Positions 1 to 6,589 of a stretch of DNA of 7,453 nt are shown here, in pieces (the first letter of the stretch is position 1; every line of letters starts with the position of its first letter). The position numbers were made by a program, and so were the translations under genes. The notes under the pieces were generated by a model. It was not told the origin of the DNA, ran no database searches, and worked only from the letters and a program-made list of their open reading frames with translations. Where the stretch lies: the NCBI GenBank assembly GCA_028708055.1, contig JAQVZT010000124.1, positions 1 to 7,453 of the forward strand. The letters are read 5' to 3'. Source of the DNA: Methanothrix sp. GTDB lineage: Archaea > Halobacteriota > Methanosarcinia > Methanotrichales > Methanotrichaceae.

Positions 1-347
1 CCGGCCTCATTGAAGTAGCGGATGAACCGGGCCTCGTTATCCATGATTATGTTCACAATCTGGTAGGTGAGCTCAAGTTTGGCATTATTGGAAAGCTCAG
101 CATATTCGATTCTGCGGTTGACATGATCAATGATATCCCGGCTTCCACTGCCGATATAAACCCGAGTCCCCGCTGTAGGTACAGCCCCTTCTTTGGGAGT
201 CATCTCCATGAGGACGAAGTTGGCTTCACCAACGGCCTGGATGAGTGGCTGCTTCTGGTAACCTCTGGAGTCCTGACCGCGTCCATAGGGGAGGTAATCG
301 AGAATCCTAGCTACCTCTTCTCTCTTCGGCGGTCTCCCCTCAGGCAT
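1..347 (-). CDS. DUF655 family protein, N-terminal part (cut by window edge)
   Basis: Translating the minus strand from the ATG at 347 gives 115 residues with no stop before the window edge. The protein begins MPEGRPPKREEVARILDYLP, followed by YGRGQDS, PLIQAVGEANFVLMEM, PKEGAVP and RVYIGSGSRDIIDHV. The 'LDYLPYGR', 'QAVGE..F.L.E..PKEG' and 'G.RVYIG' segments are what I recognise as the archaeal DUF655 family, described as a predicted nucleic-acid or nucleotide binding protein of about 180-200 residues. Its biochemical function is not established. The start lies 6 nt after the rpoF TAA and in the same frame; a G-rich stretch overlapping the rpoF end can serve as ribosome binding site. In archaea this family commonly follows rpoF and precedes the KsgA dimethyladenosine transferase gene, so ksgA may lie just outside the window (inference). 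Confidence 0.85.
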   Translation of the reverse strand, partial: MPEGRPPKREEVARILDYLPYGRGQDSRGYQKQPLIQAVGEANFVLMEMTPKEGAVPTAGTRVYIGSGSRDIIDHVNRRIEYAELSNNAKLELTYQIVNIIMDNEARFIRYFNEA

Positions 348-353
348 CTGCCT

Positions 354-698
354 TTACCCCCTGAATGCGATCTCTAAAATGCTATCGAGCTCTTCTTCGC
401 TTAAAGTGAATCGTTCCTTGGCATAGATCGCCCTGAGCTCATCCTTGGTGACGGGCCTGATGTCTGCGATCTTAATGGCAATCGTCCTGTTCATCTTTTC
501 CAGCTTCATGAGCTCCGCTACCATCGCCCGGCTCTCTTCTGCCGTGCCTTTGCTGAATAGCTCAGCATGTCTGATAGCCCGGCGCAGTTCGTAACCCAGT
601 TCCTCTTCATCGGCACGATTCAGCCGGATCTGGTCCAGGATCTCCTTGACCTCCGCCAGGGTCAGGATCTCCTCCTGCAATATGCTTTTGACAATCAT
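354..698 (-). CDS. rpoF: DNA-directed RNA polymerase subunit Rpo4 (RpoF, Rpb4-like)
   Basis: This 114-residue protein is the archaeal counterpart of eukaryotic Rpb4. With Rpo7 (RpoE) it forms the stalk of RNA polymerase, which helps open-complex formation and binds emerging RNA. The length is normal for the family, and the sequence has its all-helical, highly charged style: an N-terminal part with 'LTLAEVKEILDQI', then the C-terminal HRDC-like part with 'IADIRPVTKDELRAIYAKER' (about residues 78-97) and a helix ending in 'LSEEELDSIL'. The ATG at 698 directly abuts the TAG of rpl21e and is in the same frame. No Shine-Dalgarno sequence is visible in the preceding bases, so it is probably translated by coupling to rpl21e. 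It ends in TAA. The DUF655 start follows 6 nt later. Confidence 0.95.
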   Translation of the reverse strand: MIVKSILQEEILTLAEVKEILDQIRLNRADEEELGYELRRAIRHAELFSKGTAEESRAMVAELMKLEKMNRTIAIKIADIRPVTKDELRAIYAKERFTLSEEELDSILEIAFRG

Positions 699-989
699 CT
701 ATTTTTGTGCTATAAGATGTTCTGGTAATGTGATCAATGTTTTGCTTGCGTTGCCGTCATTGACCTTCAGGACAAAGGCTCTTCCTCTTGTTCCTACAAC
801 CTCGCCCGTCTTTCCCTGGAATCTTGGATGAGGCATACCCTTGTGCACGCTGGGGTCAATAATTACATGGACCATTGTCCCAGTCTCAAACTCCTGAATT
901 GCTCTGACCACCGAGGACTTGCCCTTGGACCTGATTGGCCTGCTCAGCTTGCCCCTGGACTTCTTTCTCATTCCGTGATGATGTGCCAT
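699..989 (-). CDS. rpl21e: 50S ribosomal protein L21e (eL21)
   Basis: A 96-residue basic ribosomal protein of the large subunit, family eL21, found in archaea and eukaryotes and absent from bacteria. It begins MAHHHGMRKKSRGKLSRPIR and contains 'GTMVHVIIDPSVHKGMPHPR', 'FQGKTGEVVGTRGRAFVLKV' and a C-terminal 'LITLPEHL', which are typical family segments. I chose the ATG at 989 over an in-frame GTG at 1001. The family begins close to the His/Lys-rich segment, and an AGGTGGAG ribosome binding site sits at 996-1003, overlapping that GTG. The gene starts inside the last 104 nt of pus10, in another frame. Its TAG stop (699-701) is followed with no gap by the in-frame ATG of rpoF. The normal family length argues that this TAG really terminates the protein. 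Confidence 0.95.
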   Translation of the reverse strand: MAHHHGMRKKSRGKLSRPIRSKGKSSVVRAIQEFETGTMVHVIIDPSVHKGMPHPRFQGKTGEVVGTRGRAFVLKVNDGNASKTLITLPEHLIAQK

Positions 990-2319
990 CTGATTCTCCA
1001 CCTACATCTATTACATCTAATTCTTCGACGATCGCGTCGACTTTGAGGATTTCGGCGAGGTTCGGGCGGGTCCTGCCTCCGTCTCCGGAGATCAACTCCT
1101 TGATATATAAACCGCTGTCCCCTCTTATCTCTATGCGGGCGTAATTGCCCGTAACCTCCAGCAAATCAGCGCCATGCACTCTCCTCATCCTGACCTTATC
1201 AGCTCTTCGGTGAGAGACACGAGTTGGCGTACGCTGATCGATCGGCCCTTCCAATTCTTTCAGGACGGATTTAAGCTTTTCTTCCGGAACATCTGCACCC
1301 AGCCTGACCAGAGCGGAATAGGTCTTCTCAAATTTGGCCTCTTTGATCTTCTCAACCATTGCGCAATCAGCTTGCGCAAGCCCTAAAACCTCCAATTTGC
1401 CTGCCGCACGACGGTTGATCTCCGCCTCGAGCGCCGCCAGGTCGGCGGTCCTGATGAAGGGCCGCACCGCCTCTGCGATGAAGGGGCGGCCGGTGCCCAG
1501 CATGCGGGCGTCGATATCCTCGCGACCGGCACCGTGAAAGACGGTGTCTTCGGCTGCGAAGGCTTCCATTACCGCAGGCCGGATCAGCTCGTCGACGGAC
1601 TCCTGATACATTTTGCCTGTGCCATTACAGCGCGGGCAGCCCCGGCCGTGACACTCGCGACAGGGCCAGCGCGTCTGGGGAATGCCGCGGATGAGCTTTC
1701 TGTAGCGTCCCCGGATGAAGATGGAGGCAACCTGCAGCTCTGCTTCGCTCTTCTCCAGATTGAGGTGGACCACCACATCCGGGCTCTTCAGGTCGACCGT
1801 CTTTCCAGTCAGCGCGGAGAGCCTCTTTCCCACCTCGCGATTCAGCTCCGACTTCATGGGCTCGGCATGGGTGCTGCCGCCGTCGGCGAGGAGAAGCTCC
1901 TCGTTCTCGGCTAGAAGGCCGGACATCCTCGTTCCAACCAGCAGGGTCCTGATCTCCCTGCCTGCGATGGCCGCCGCCGCTCTTCCCGCCCAAGCATCCA
2001 GATTTGCGGGAGCCATCTCGCCCAGGCAGACGGTGCAGCAGGCGTCCTCTTCGTCCTTGCGGCCCAGCTTTAGGCGCGCCGACCGGAATGACGGCGCCAG
2101 CTCTTCCAGAAGGTCGCGGTCCTCGTTGGCGGCGGCCTGCATGGCCAGCACTGTCTTGAGGGAGCGGCCTCGATCAGCATTGGTGAGGCCAGTGGATAGC
2201 ATGGCAAACTGGCGGCCCAGGCAGCTGTCGCAGATGGGGCCGAGGCCGATGATCTTCCTGGCGGTGTCCAGGATGTTTTCTCGGGGATTTTCGGGATTAG
2301 CAAGATTGTCTTCACTCAT
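886..2319 (-). CDS. pus10: tRNA pseudouridine(54/55) synthase Pus10
   Basis: A 477-residue Pus10, which isomerises uridine 55 and in many archaea uridine 54 in the tRNA T-loop. The N-terminal THUMP-type domain carries Cys pairs CDSC (30-33) and CTVC (95-98), likely a zinc site. A second Cys cluster (C220, C223, C228, C231) follows in 'RWPCRECHGRGCPRCNGTGK'. The catalytic domain contains 'GREDIDARMLG', where Asp268 is the likely catalytic residue by analogy with other pseudouridine synthases. The closing 'YIKELISGDGGRTRPN' is also typical. Conserved similarity seems to end near residue 438 (ELDVIDV). The remaining roughly 39 residues are Gln/Gly/Ser-rich, and residues 444-477 are encoded over the start of rpl21e. 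The ATG at 2319 has only a weak ribosome binding site (GAAGAG). A TATA-like stretch, TAATAAACC near 2354-2362, is possible but weak. Base composition looks more GC-rich than the adjoining methyltransferase gene. Confidence 0.95.
   Translation of the reverse strand: MSEDNLANPENPRENILDTARKIIGLGPICDSCLGRQFAMLSTGLTNADRGRSLKTVLAMQAAANEDRDLLEELAPSFRSARLKLGRKDEEDACCTVCLGEMAPANLDAWAGRAAAAIAGREIRTLLVGTRMSGLLAENEELLLADGGSTHAEPMKSELNREVGKRLSALTGKTVDLKSPDVVVHLNLEKSEAELQVASIFIRGRYRKLIRGIPQTRWPCRECHGRGCPRCNGTGKMYQESVDELIRPAVMEAFAAEDTVFHGAGREDIDARMLGTGRPFIAEAVRPFIRTADLAALEAEINRRAAGKLEVLGLAQADCAMVEKIKEAKFEKTYSALVRLGADVPEEKLKSVLKELEGPIDQRTPTRVSHRRADKVRMRRVHGADLLEVTGNYARIEIRGDSGLYIKELISGDGGRTRPNLAEILKVDAIVEELDVIDVGGESDGTSSRNEKEVQGQAEQANQVQGQVLGGQSNSGV
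996..1003 (-). promoter_or_regulatory. Ribosome binding site of rpl21e
   Basis: On the minus strand this reads AGGTGGAG, a good match to the complement of the archaeal 16S rRNA 3' end (AGGAGGTGATC). It ends 6 nt before the ATG at 989. It lies within the pus10 reading frame, so rpl21e initiation occurs inside translated pus10 mRNA. It decides the rpl21e start, because the alternative GTG at 1001 is part of the site. Confidence 0.65.
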
Positions 2320-2329
2320 AATGAACTCT

Positions 2330-3268
2330 TCAGGCCTTGAATTCGAGCTTCTGGTTTATTAGAGCTTGCAATTGATCCATCCAGGAGAGGTCTCTACCAA
2401 TAACCAGTTCCTGCATTTTCGCATGATGAGTATTCTACATGGAAACCAGTCGCATGGAAAATCCATGCCTCCTGGCCAGCTCTTTTACCTCATCGGCATT
2501 ATCATAGGTGATCAGAAAGTCGCCTCGCAACGTCTCACAGGCTGCAAACAACTCCTCGTGATCTATGTCGCAGTACTTGTAGAGCCTTCTACCCGCGTTC
2601 TTTCCTCCTGCTGTATACGGAGGATCGATGAAGAATACTGCATCGCTTCGGTTGGAGAATTCTCTTAAAACCCTTATGCCGTCATCCAATCGAAAGTCGA
2701 CTTTGCCGGAGATTTTTTCCAGATTCAAGATCCTATCTGCAAGTGTTCGAGGGTACCATCTAGATCCTATGCCTTTTCCATTCTCCCCATACTTGATGAG
2801 GCCGGACCCTTTGGCAAGCACGCCTCCGTGATAGGTGCGATTTTTCAGGATGGTTTGAAAAGCCCTTTCTTTAATATCCGCTGCCGGTTTGGAGAGTTCT
2901 GAGAGCAGAGATTCGCGGGACAGCTTGAAGTACAGGATGCGATCTGCCAGCCACGGGCCATTGCCCGATATGACTGATTGCCAGACTGCGGCGACATCTT
3001 CATCAAGTTCAACCATGACCACACGATCGACATATTTTTCAAATAATGCGGTCAGGCTGATTATCCCTCCGCCTGCAAATGGTTCAATAAGCATCTCAGG
3101 CTTAGGATGCATGTGACTCATCCATTCTCTGAAGGTAGGAACGAACCAGGTCTTTCCACCGGGATAGCGAAAGGGGCTCCGCTGGGGCACTGATGCTACG
3201 TTTACCGGTTTTAAAGCAGGGCGATTATTATACTCTGGGAAGAACACAGCTTGCCTGGTCGCGGTCAT
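2330..3268 (-). CDS. DNA adenine N6-methyltransferase, D12/Dam family, interrupted by an in-frame TAG
   Basis: The protein transfers a methyl group from S-adenosylmethionine to adenine N6 in DNA. Visible motifs are FRYPGGK (33-39), the SAM-binding motif I IEPFAGGG (61-68), NRTYHGG (143-149) and the catalytic motif IV DPPY (215-218). The order PGGK, motif I, DPPY is the alpha/D12 class. Reading stops at TAG (2435-2437, codon 278) after 277 residues. In the same frame it continues NTHHAKMQELVIGRDLSW and on for 34 codons to TGA at 2330-2332. From memory, D12 relatives have Lys-Asn-Thr-His-His at this point, so TAG replaces a Lys codon; one base change from AAG would do it. The truncated form would lack the last beta strand of the methyltransferase fold. 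I start at ATG 3268 (AAGGT 6 nt upstream), not the adjacent TTG at 3271. A TATA-like TTATAAG lies at 3287-3293. No cognate restriction enzyme is visible, so the enzyme looks solitary; its recognition site is unknown. It could equally be a pseudogene. Confidence 0.85.
2435..2437 (-). other. In-frame TAG codon inside the adenine methyltransferase gene
   Basis: The codon order here on the minus strand is GTA TCC ATG TAG AAT ACT CAT (2446 down to 2426). It falls between the predicted last two beta strands (…RLVSM and QELVIG…) of a D12 methyltransferase. The frame stays open and coding-like for 34 codons afterwards. The candidate explanations are a nonsense mutation, a sequencing error, or decoding of TAG as an amino acid such as pyrrolysine. 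Confidence 0.9.
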
Positions 3269-3330
3269 CAAAATACCTTATCAAGGCTTATAACTGCAAT
3301 GATTTGCAGCGAGGATCAATCTGCTGAATC

Positions 3331-3588
3331 TCAGAGATACCTCTCCAGGAAATCGAATGGTGCAGGCCGGTTATTGGCAAGCTGCCAGGCATCGTATGAG
3401 CAGAGGAGCACTCCCACGATCCAGCCCAATCCTGAGCTGATGACCGCTATGAATCCGGATAAAAGGAACAGGACTATTCCTCGTTTTGTGTACCCCAGAT
3501 AGACATGCCCCAGACCGGCAATGAGCAGGTTCAATATCACTGCGAGTATCGGGCTTTTAGATCGGATGCAGCAATTTCTTCCATTCAT
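3331..3588 (-). CDS. Small TM2-like two-helix membrane protein
   Basis: An 85-residue hydrophobic protein. A short basic N terminus (MNGRNCCIRSKSP) precedes a first membrane segment at about 14-31 containing 'GLGHVYLGYTKRG' at its end (25-37), then a second segment at about 38-63. The tail is 'DAWQLANNRPAPF'. The pattern 'KSP..A.......G.GH.YLG...RGI' is the hallmark of TM2-domain proteins, small membrane proteins of unknown function found in bacteria and archaea. A start at ATG 3588 leaves 16 nt after the trmY stop, with GAGG spaced 13 nt upstream, longer than ideal. The stop is 59 nt before the methyltransferase start. Membership of the same transcript as trmY is likely from the spacing, but a functional link to RNA modification is not evident. 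Confidence 0.75.
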   Translation of the reverse strand: MNGRNCCIRSKSPILAVILNLLIAGLGHVYLGYTKRGIVLFLLSGFIAVISSGLGWIVGVLLCSYDAWQLANNRPAPFDFLERYL

Positions 3589-3591
3589 TAT

Positions 3592-3603
3592 GATAATATT
3601 ATC
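3592..3603. repeat. 12-bp perfect palindrome between trmY and the TM2-like gene
   Basis: GATAATATTATC is a perfect 12-bp dyad occupying most of the 16-nt gap between the trmY stop and the TM2-like start. It could be a regulator site or an AT-rich start region without meaning. There is no second copy in the window that I noticed. Confidence 0.35.
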
Positions 3604-3604
3604 C

Positions 3605-4234
3605 TCATTCTGGCATAAATACCTTGGTATCGCAAAGCCAGTTCAGTAGCACAATGCAGTGGTCGGCGTGCAGACTTGTCGGCCCCAGGGAGACGACCTT
3701 TGCCCCGGCCTGCTCCAGCAGCGCCTCCTCTTCAGCCGTCATTCCGGTATGATCCCCTAGGATGAAGACCGCAGATCCTGAGGGGGTGGCACCTGTTGTG
3801 CCTGCTTTCTCAGCTTCCGCAGAAATCTGTCGAACATCTGCACCGTCCTCACGCAGGTAGATCAGCCTTGCATCTTTCAGGTCGGCCAGCAGCTCGGCAA
3901 AGCCGCCCGTGCGAACGAAAATTCCGGATGTGGACATCGTCCACCCTGCTGCTGCGGGAACAGCCAGCGCCTTTTTGAGCAGAGCGGCAGTGGTGCGCTC
4001 GTCCGGGTTGAGGTGGCGCAAAGTCTCTCCACGAAGCTGAATGGTCTTGGCTGTCTCGCCGCCCAGGAGGACCAGGTAGACACAGACATCCTTTCGAATG
4101 CCGTGCGACAGGACGAAAGAGGCGGTGACTGCCCGGCAGAGGATGTCCAGCCGGCCGGAGGTTCCGGGGATGTCTTCCAGAGAGAAGTTCGGGGTGGTAG
4201 TGGCCTTGTGGCCGACGACGATGAAATTGCGCAT
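3605..4234 (-). CDS. trmY: tRNA (pseudouridine(54)-N1)-methyltransferase TrmY
   Basis: TrmY is a SPOUT-superfamily enzyme that uses S-adenosylmethionine to methylate N1 of pseudouridine 54 in archaeal tRNA, giving m1-pseudouridine in place of ribothymidine. The 209-residue protein starts MRNFIVVGHKATTTPNFSLE, followed by 'GRLDILCRAV', 'SHGIRKDV' and 'LRHLNPDER'. The C-terminal trefoil-knot part has 'VFILGDH' (156-162) and 'SLGPTSLHADHCIVLLNWL' (182-200). These agree with my recollection of TrmY, as does the length. I use the ATG at 4234 because the family begins at MR-F-VVGHKA; an in-frame TTG at 4261 would add nine residues. No clear ribosome binding site precedes 4234. It lies 39 nt after the TPR gene stop. 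The substrate pseudouridine is made by Pus10, encoded two genes downstream. Confidence 0.93.
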   Translation of the reverse strand: MRNFIVVGHKATTTPNFSLEDIPGTSGRLDILCRAVTASFVLSHGIRKDVCVYLVLLGGETAKTIQLRGETLRHLNPDERTTAALLKKALAVPAAAGWTMSTSGIFVRTGGFAELLADLKDARLIYLREDGADVRQISAEAEKAGTTGATPSGSAVFILGDHTGMTAEEEALLEQAGAKVVSLGPTSLHADHCIVLLNWLCDTKVFMPE

Positions 4235-4273
4235 GCCATTATTGAAGGGCCGGGGATACAAGCATCTTTCGGA

Positions 4274-6589
4274 TCACTCCTTATATCCCAGCTTCCTGGC
4301 TACATAGAACGAAGCGCTGGCTTCTGTAACCTGGCCCTGGGATTTTTGGACCTCTCCCCTCCCCGCCCAGGCGTCAGGATAGATAGGGCTGAGATCGATG
4401 GCATGATTGTAAGCATCTAGAGCATCCTGACTTTTCCCTTGTGCCTGCAGCGCATCACCCTTGCCTATCCAAATCGTCGGAGCACTAAGCGAACCTGGAG
4501 ATGTAGCGGCAATGGCCTGCTCAAATGCTTTTAGGGCCTGCTCGTACCTGCCCATCTTGAGAAGCGCTCTGCCTTTCAGCTCCAGGAGCCTCGTATCGTT
4601 GCCATCGCTTTGGATAGCATCTTCTGATTCATTCAGTGCCGTTCGGAAGGCGATCATGGCTTCCTCCGTTCGGCCTGTCATATTGAGGGAATCCCCAATG
4701 CTCAGCCATGTCGCCGCACGCTCTTTGTGTTCGGACTCTGCTGTGAGATCCAAGGAGCGCTCGAAGGCAAGCAGGGATTCGTTATATCTCTTCAATTGGA
4801 CGAGTTGCGAGCCTTTCTCGCTCCAGCTCTGGGAATCAGTGGGATCGATCCTGATGGCCTCTTCGTAGGCATCCAGAGATTCATTCGGCCTGCCCAGATC
4901 TGCCAGAATATAGCCTTTGCTCTTCCAGGCCACTACATAGCTGGGATAGAGCTCTGTAACCTCGTTCAGAGCTGTCAGGCTCTCTTCTTTCCGATCCGCG
5001 TAGGAGAGCGACTGAGCCTTGGCCATCCAAACCAAAGATCTCTCTTTGGTGTCGTTTTGCGCAATCAGCTCTAATGACTTGTTAAAGGCTTCCAGGGACT
5101 CGTCGTTCCTGCTCAATAATGTGAGAAATTCGCCTTTTCTCTCCCAGGCGTCCAGGTTCTTGGGATCTATCTCCGTTACTCTATTCAGTGCCTGCAAGGC
5201 CTCATCCCATCGGCCCAGATTCATGAGTGACTCAGCCATGCTCCTCCAGAGACTGGAGTTTCTCGGGTCCTTCTGGATGCTCTTATTGAAGATCTGCACC
5301 GCCATCTCGTGGGCCTGGTTGGACTCATTCTGCTGGCCCAAGTTGCTCAAAGCCCGTCCCTTCCTCATCCAGGCCTCGGCATCCTGCGGATTCACCTTCA
5401 ATCTTTCATCCAAAATGCCAAGCGCCTTTTCAGAAGCCTGGAGCGACTCATTATCTCTGCCGGAGATGGCGAGCTCCAGGGCTTTGCGGGTCCATATGGT
5501 ATCATTTGAGGGATCAATTTGCAGGGCTCGATCGTATGCCGAAATGGCGTCATCAGTTGAACCGTTTAAAATGAGATCATTAGCCTTTTTTGCCCAGTAA
5601 TCGGCAGTGTTTTCTCTGTTGGGGCTCTTCTCAGGCACCCATTCCCAGTAGGCGATGAACATCTCATGTTTCCCGGTCTGATCCTTCAACGTCAGGTTGC
5701 CATTGATCTCGTTCAGCGTGAATCCGGCGTTAAGAAAAATATCAGTCGCATTTGACAGTCCGGGACCAAAGTGGAGTCGGAGCCTCTTTCCGGGCTCAAT
5801 CGCATATATCGGGATGGTAATGGAGTGATTCTCGCCATCCGACAGGCTCCAATTGCTGAAGTTCTGAGCCGAGTTACTGCCGGTTCTAAGCTCGATGAAC
5901 CTGTCTTTTCCCGTGGCGGTAATATTGCTGATAATCAGAAACTCCTGTGGGATTCGGAAAGATCCATTCCCAAGCTCCATGGCTCTGGCATAGACCGCAT
6001 CCGCCTCAGCCTGGCAACCTATGGCCTTCAACGCATCGCCCTTCAAGTTCCAGACAATTGCATCATTTTGATTTATTTGCAGGGCACCGTCGAAAGCCTC
6101 TGCAGCTTCATCGTACCTGTGCAGCTCACTGGCAAGGAGGACCCCCATCATCTTCCAGGACATCTCATCTTCTGGATTGATACGAGTGGCATTGGAAAAT
6201 GCTTTTACTGCCTCCTGGGGTGCACCTACGTTGTGCAGCAACAATCCCTTCTCAGCCCACAGGGTTGAGTTTTGGGGATGGATTGTTAGGGTTTTGTCAA
6301 TGATCTCCAAAGCCTTGCTATAGGACTGATTGCATTCATAAGTTTTGTTTAGCCGGCAAAGCACATTGGCTTTATTGATCCAAGAAATGGCATTCTCTGG
6401 ATCAATTTGGATGGCCTTTTCGTAGGCTTTAAGGGCCTGTTCATCAGAATCGTTTTTGCTTAGTTCTTGTCCCATTTTCAGCCAGTAATCAGCGGTGTTC
6501 TCCGATGCCTGGACAGAAACACATAGCATTACCATGGTCATTAACAAGGTAACAAATCCAGCTTTCGCTAACTTGCAGCTCCATTTCAT
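4274..6589 (-). CDS. Secreted TPR-repeat protein with an internal lamin-tail domain
   Basis: A 771-residue protein. Residues 1-28 look like a signal peptide: basic start (MKWSCKLAK), hydrophobic core, cleavage after VQA. The first TPR block (about 30-207) has five 34-residue units with the usual 'W..KG..L...G....A..A...A..I.P.N' pattern. A lamin-tail-like beta domain follows (about 215-320: 'RFIELRTG', 'NWSLSDGENHSI', 'LTLKDQTG'). A second block of about twelve TPRs runs to the end. Both blocks open with the same ENTADYW. About 24 N-x-S/T sequons suggest an S-layer-type glycosylated extracellular protein. No C-terminal anchor or cell-wall sorting motif is seen. TPRs bind protein partners; the partner is unknown. 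I chose ATG 6589 over ATG 6628 because GGAG at 6599-6602 precedes it by 9 nt and the signal peptide then starts properly. It ends AAGGAGTGA. I do not recognise a named gene. Confidence 0.85.
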   Translation of the reverse strand: MKWSCKLAKAGFVTLLMTMVMLCVSVQASENTADYWLKMGQELSKNDSDEQALKAYEKAIQIDPENAISWINKANVLCRLNKTYECNQSYSKALEIIDKTLTIHPQNSTLWAEKGLLLHNVGAPQEAVKAFSNATRINPEDEMSWKMMGVLLASELHRYDEAAEAFDGALQINQNDAIVWNLKGDALKAIGCQAEADAVYARAMELGNGSFRIPQEFLIISNITATGKDRFIELRTGSNSAQNFSNWSLSDGENHSITIPIYAIEPGKRLRLHFGPGLSNATDIFLNAGFTLNEINGNLTLKDQTGKHEMFIAYWEWVPEKSPNRENTADYWAKKANDLILNGSTDDAISAYDRALQIDPSNDTIWTRKALELAISGRDNESLQASEKALGILDERLKVNPQDAEAWMRKGRALSNLGQQNESNQAHEMAVQIFNKSIQKDPRNSSLWRSMAESLMNLGRWDEALQALNRVTEIDPKNLDAWERKGEFLTLLSRNDESLEAFNKSLELIAQNDTKERSLVWMAKAQSLSYADRKEESLTALNEVTELYPSYVVAWKSKGYILADLGRPNESLDAYEEAIRIDPTDSQSWSEKGSQLVQLKRYNESLLAFERSLDLTAESEHKERAATWLSIGDSLNMTGRTEEAMIAFRTALNESEDAIQSDGNDTRLLELKGRALLKMGRYEQALKAFEQAIAATSPGSLSAPTIWIGKGDALQAQGKSQDALDAYNHAIDLSPIYPDAWAGRGEVQKSQGQVTEASASFYVARKLGYKE

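Noticed and set aside
123..377. Plus-strand 84-residue open frame
   Set aside because: It is a shadow of the DUF655 start on the minus strand, which has clear family segments.
1715..2362. Plus-strand 215-residue open frame
   Set aside because: It is antisense to pus10, whose motifs (Cys clusters, GRED, THUMP-type region) are clear. The plus-strand protein is Ser/Arg-rich low-complexity with no recognisable domain.
4013..4420. Plus-strand 135-residue open frame
   Set aside because: It is antisense across the trmY/TPR junction, both of which are supported by motifs on the minus strand.
5771..6268. Plus-strand 165-residue open frame
   Set aside because: It is antisense to the TPR gene's lamin-tail and first repeats and has no family-like motifs. 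The TPR pattern on the minus strand explains the region.
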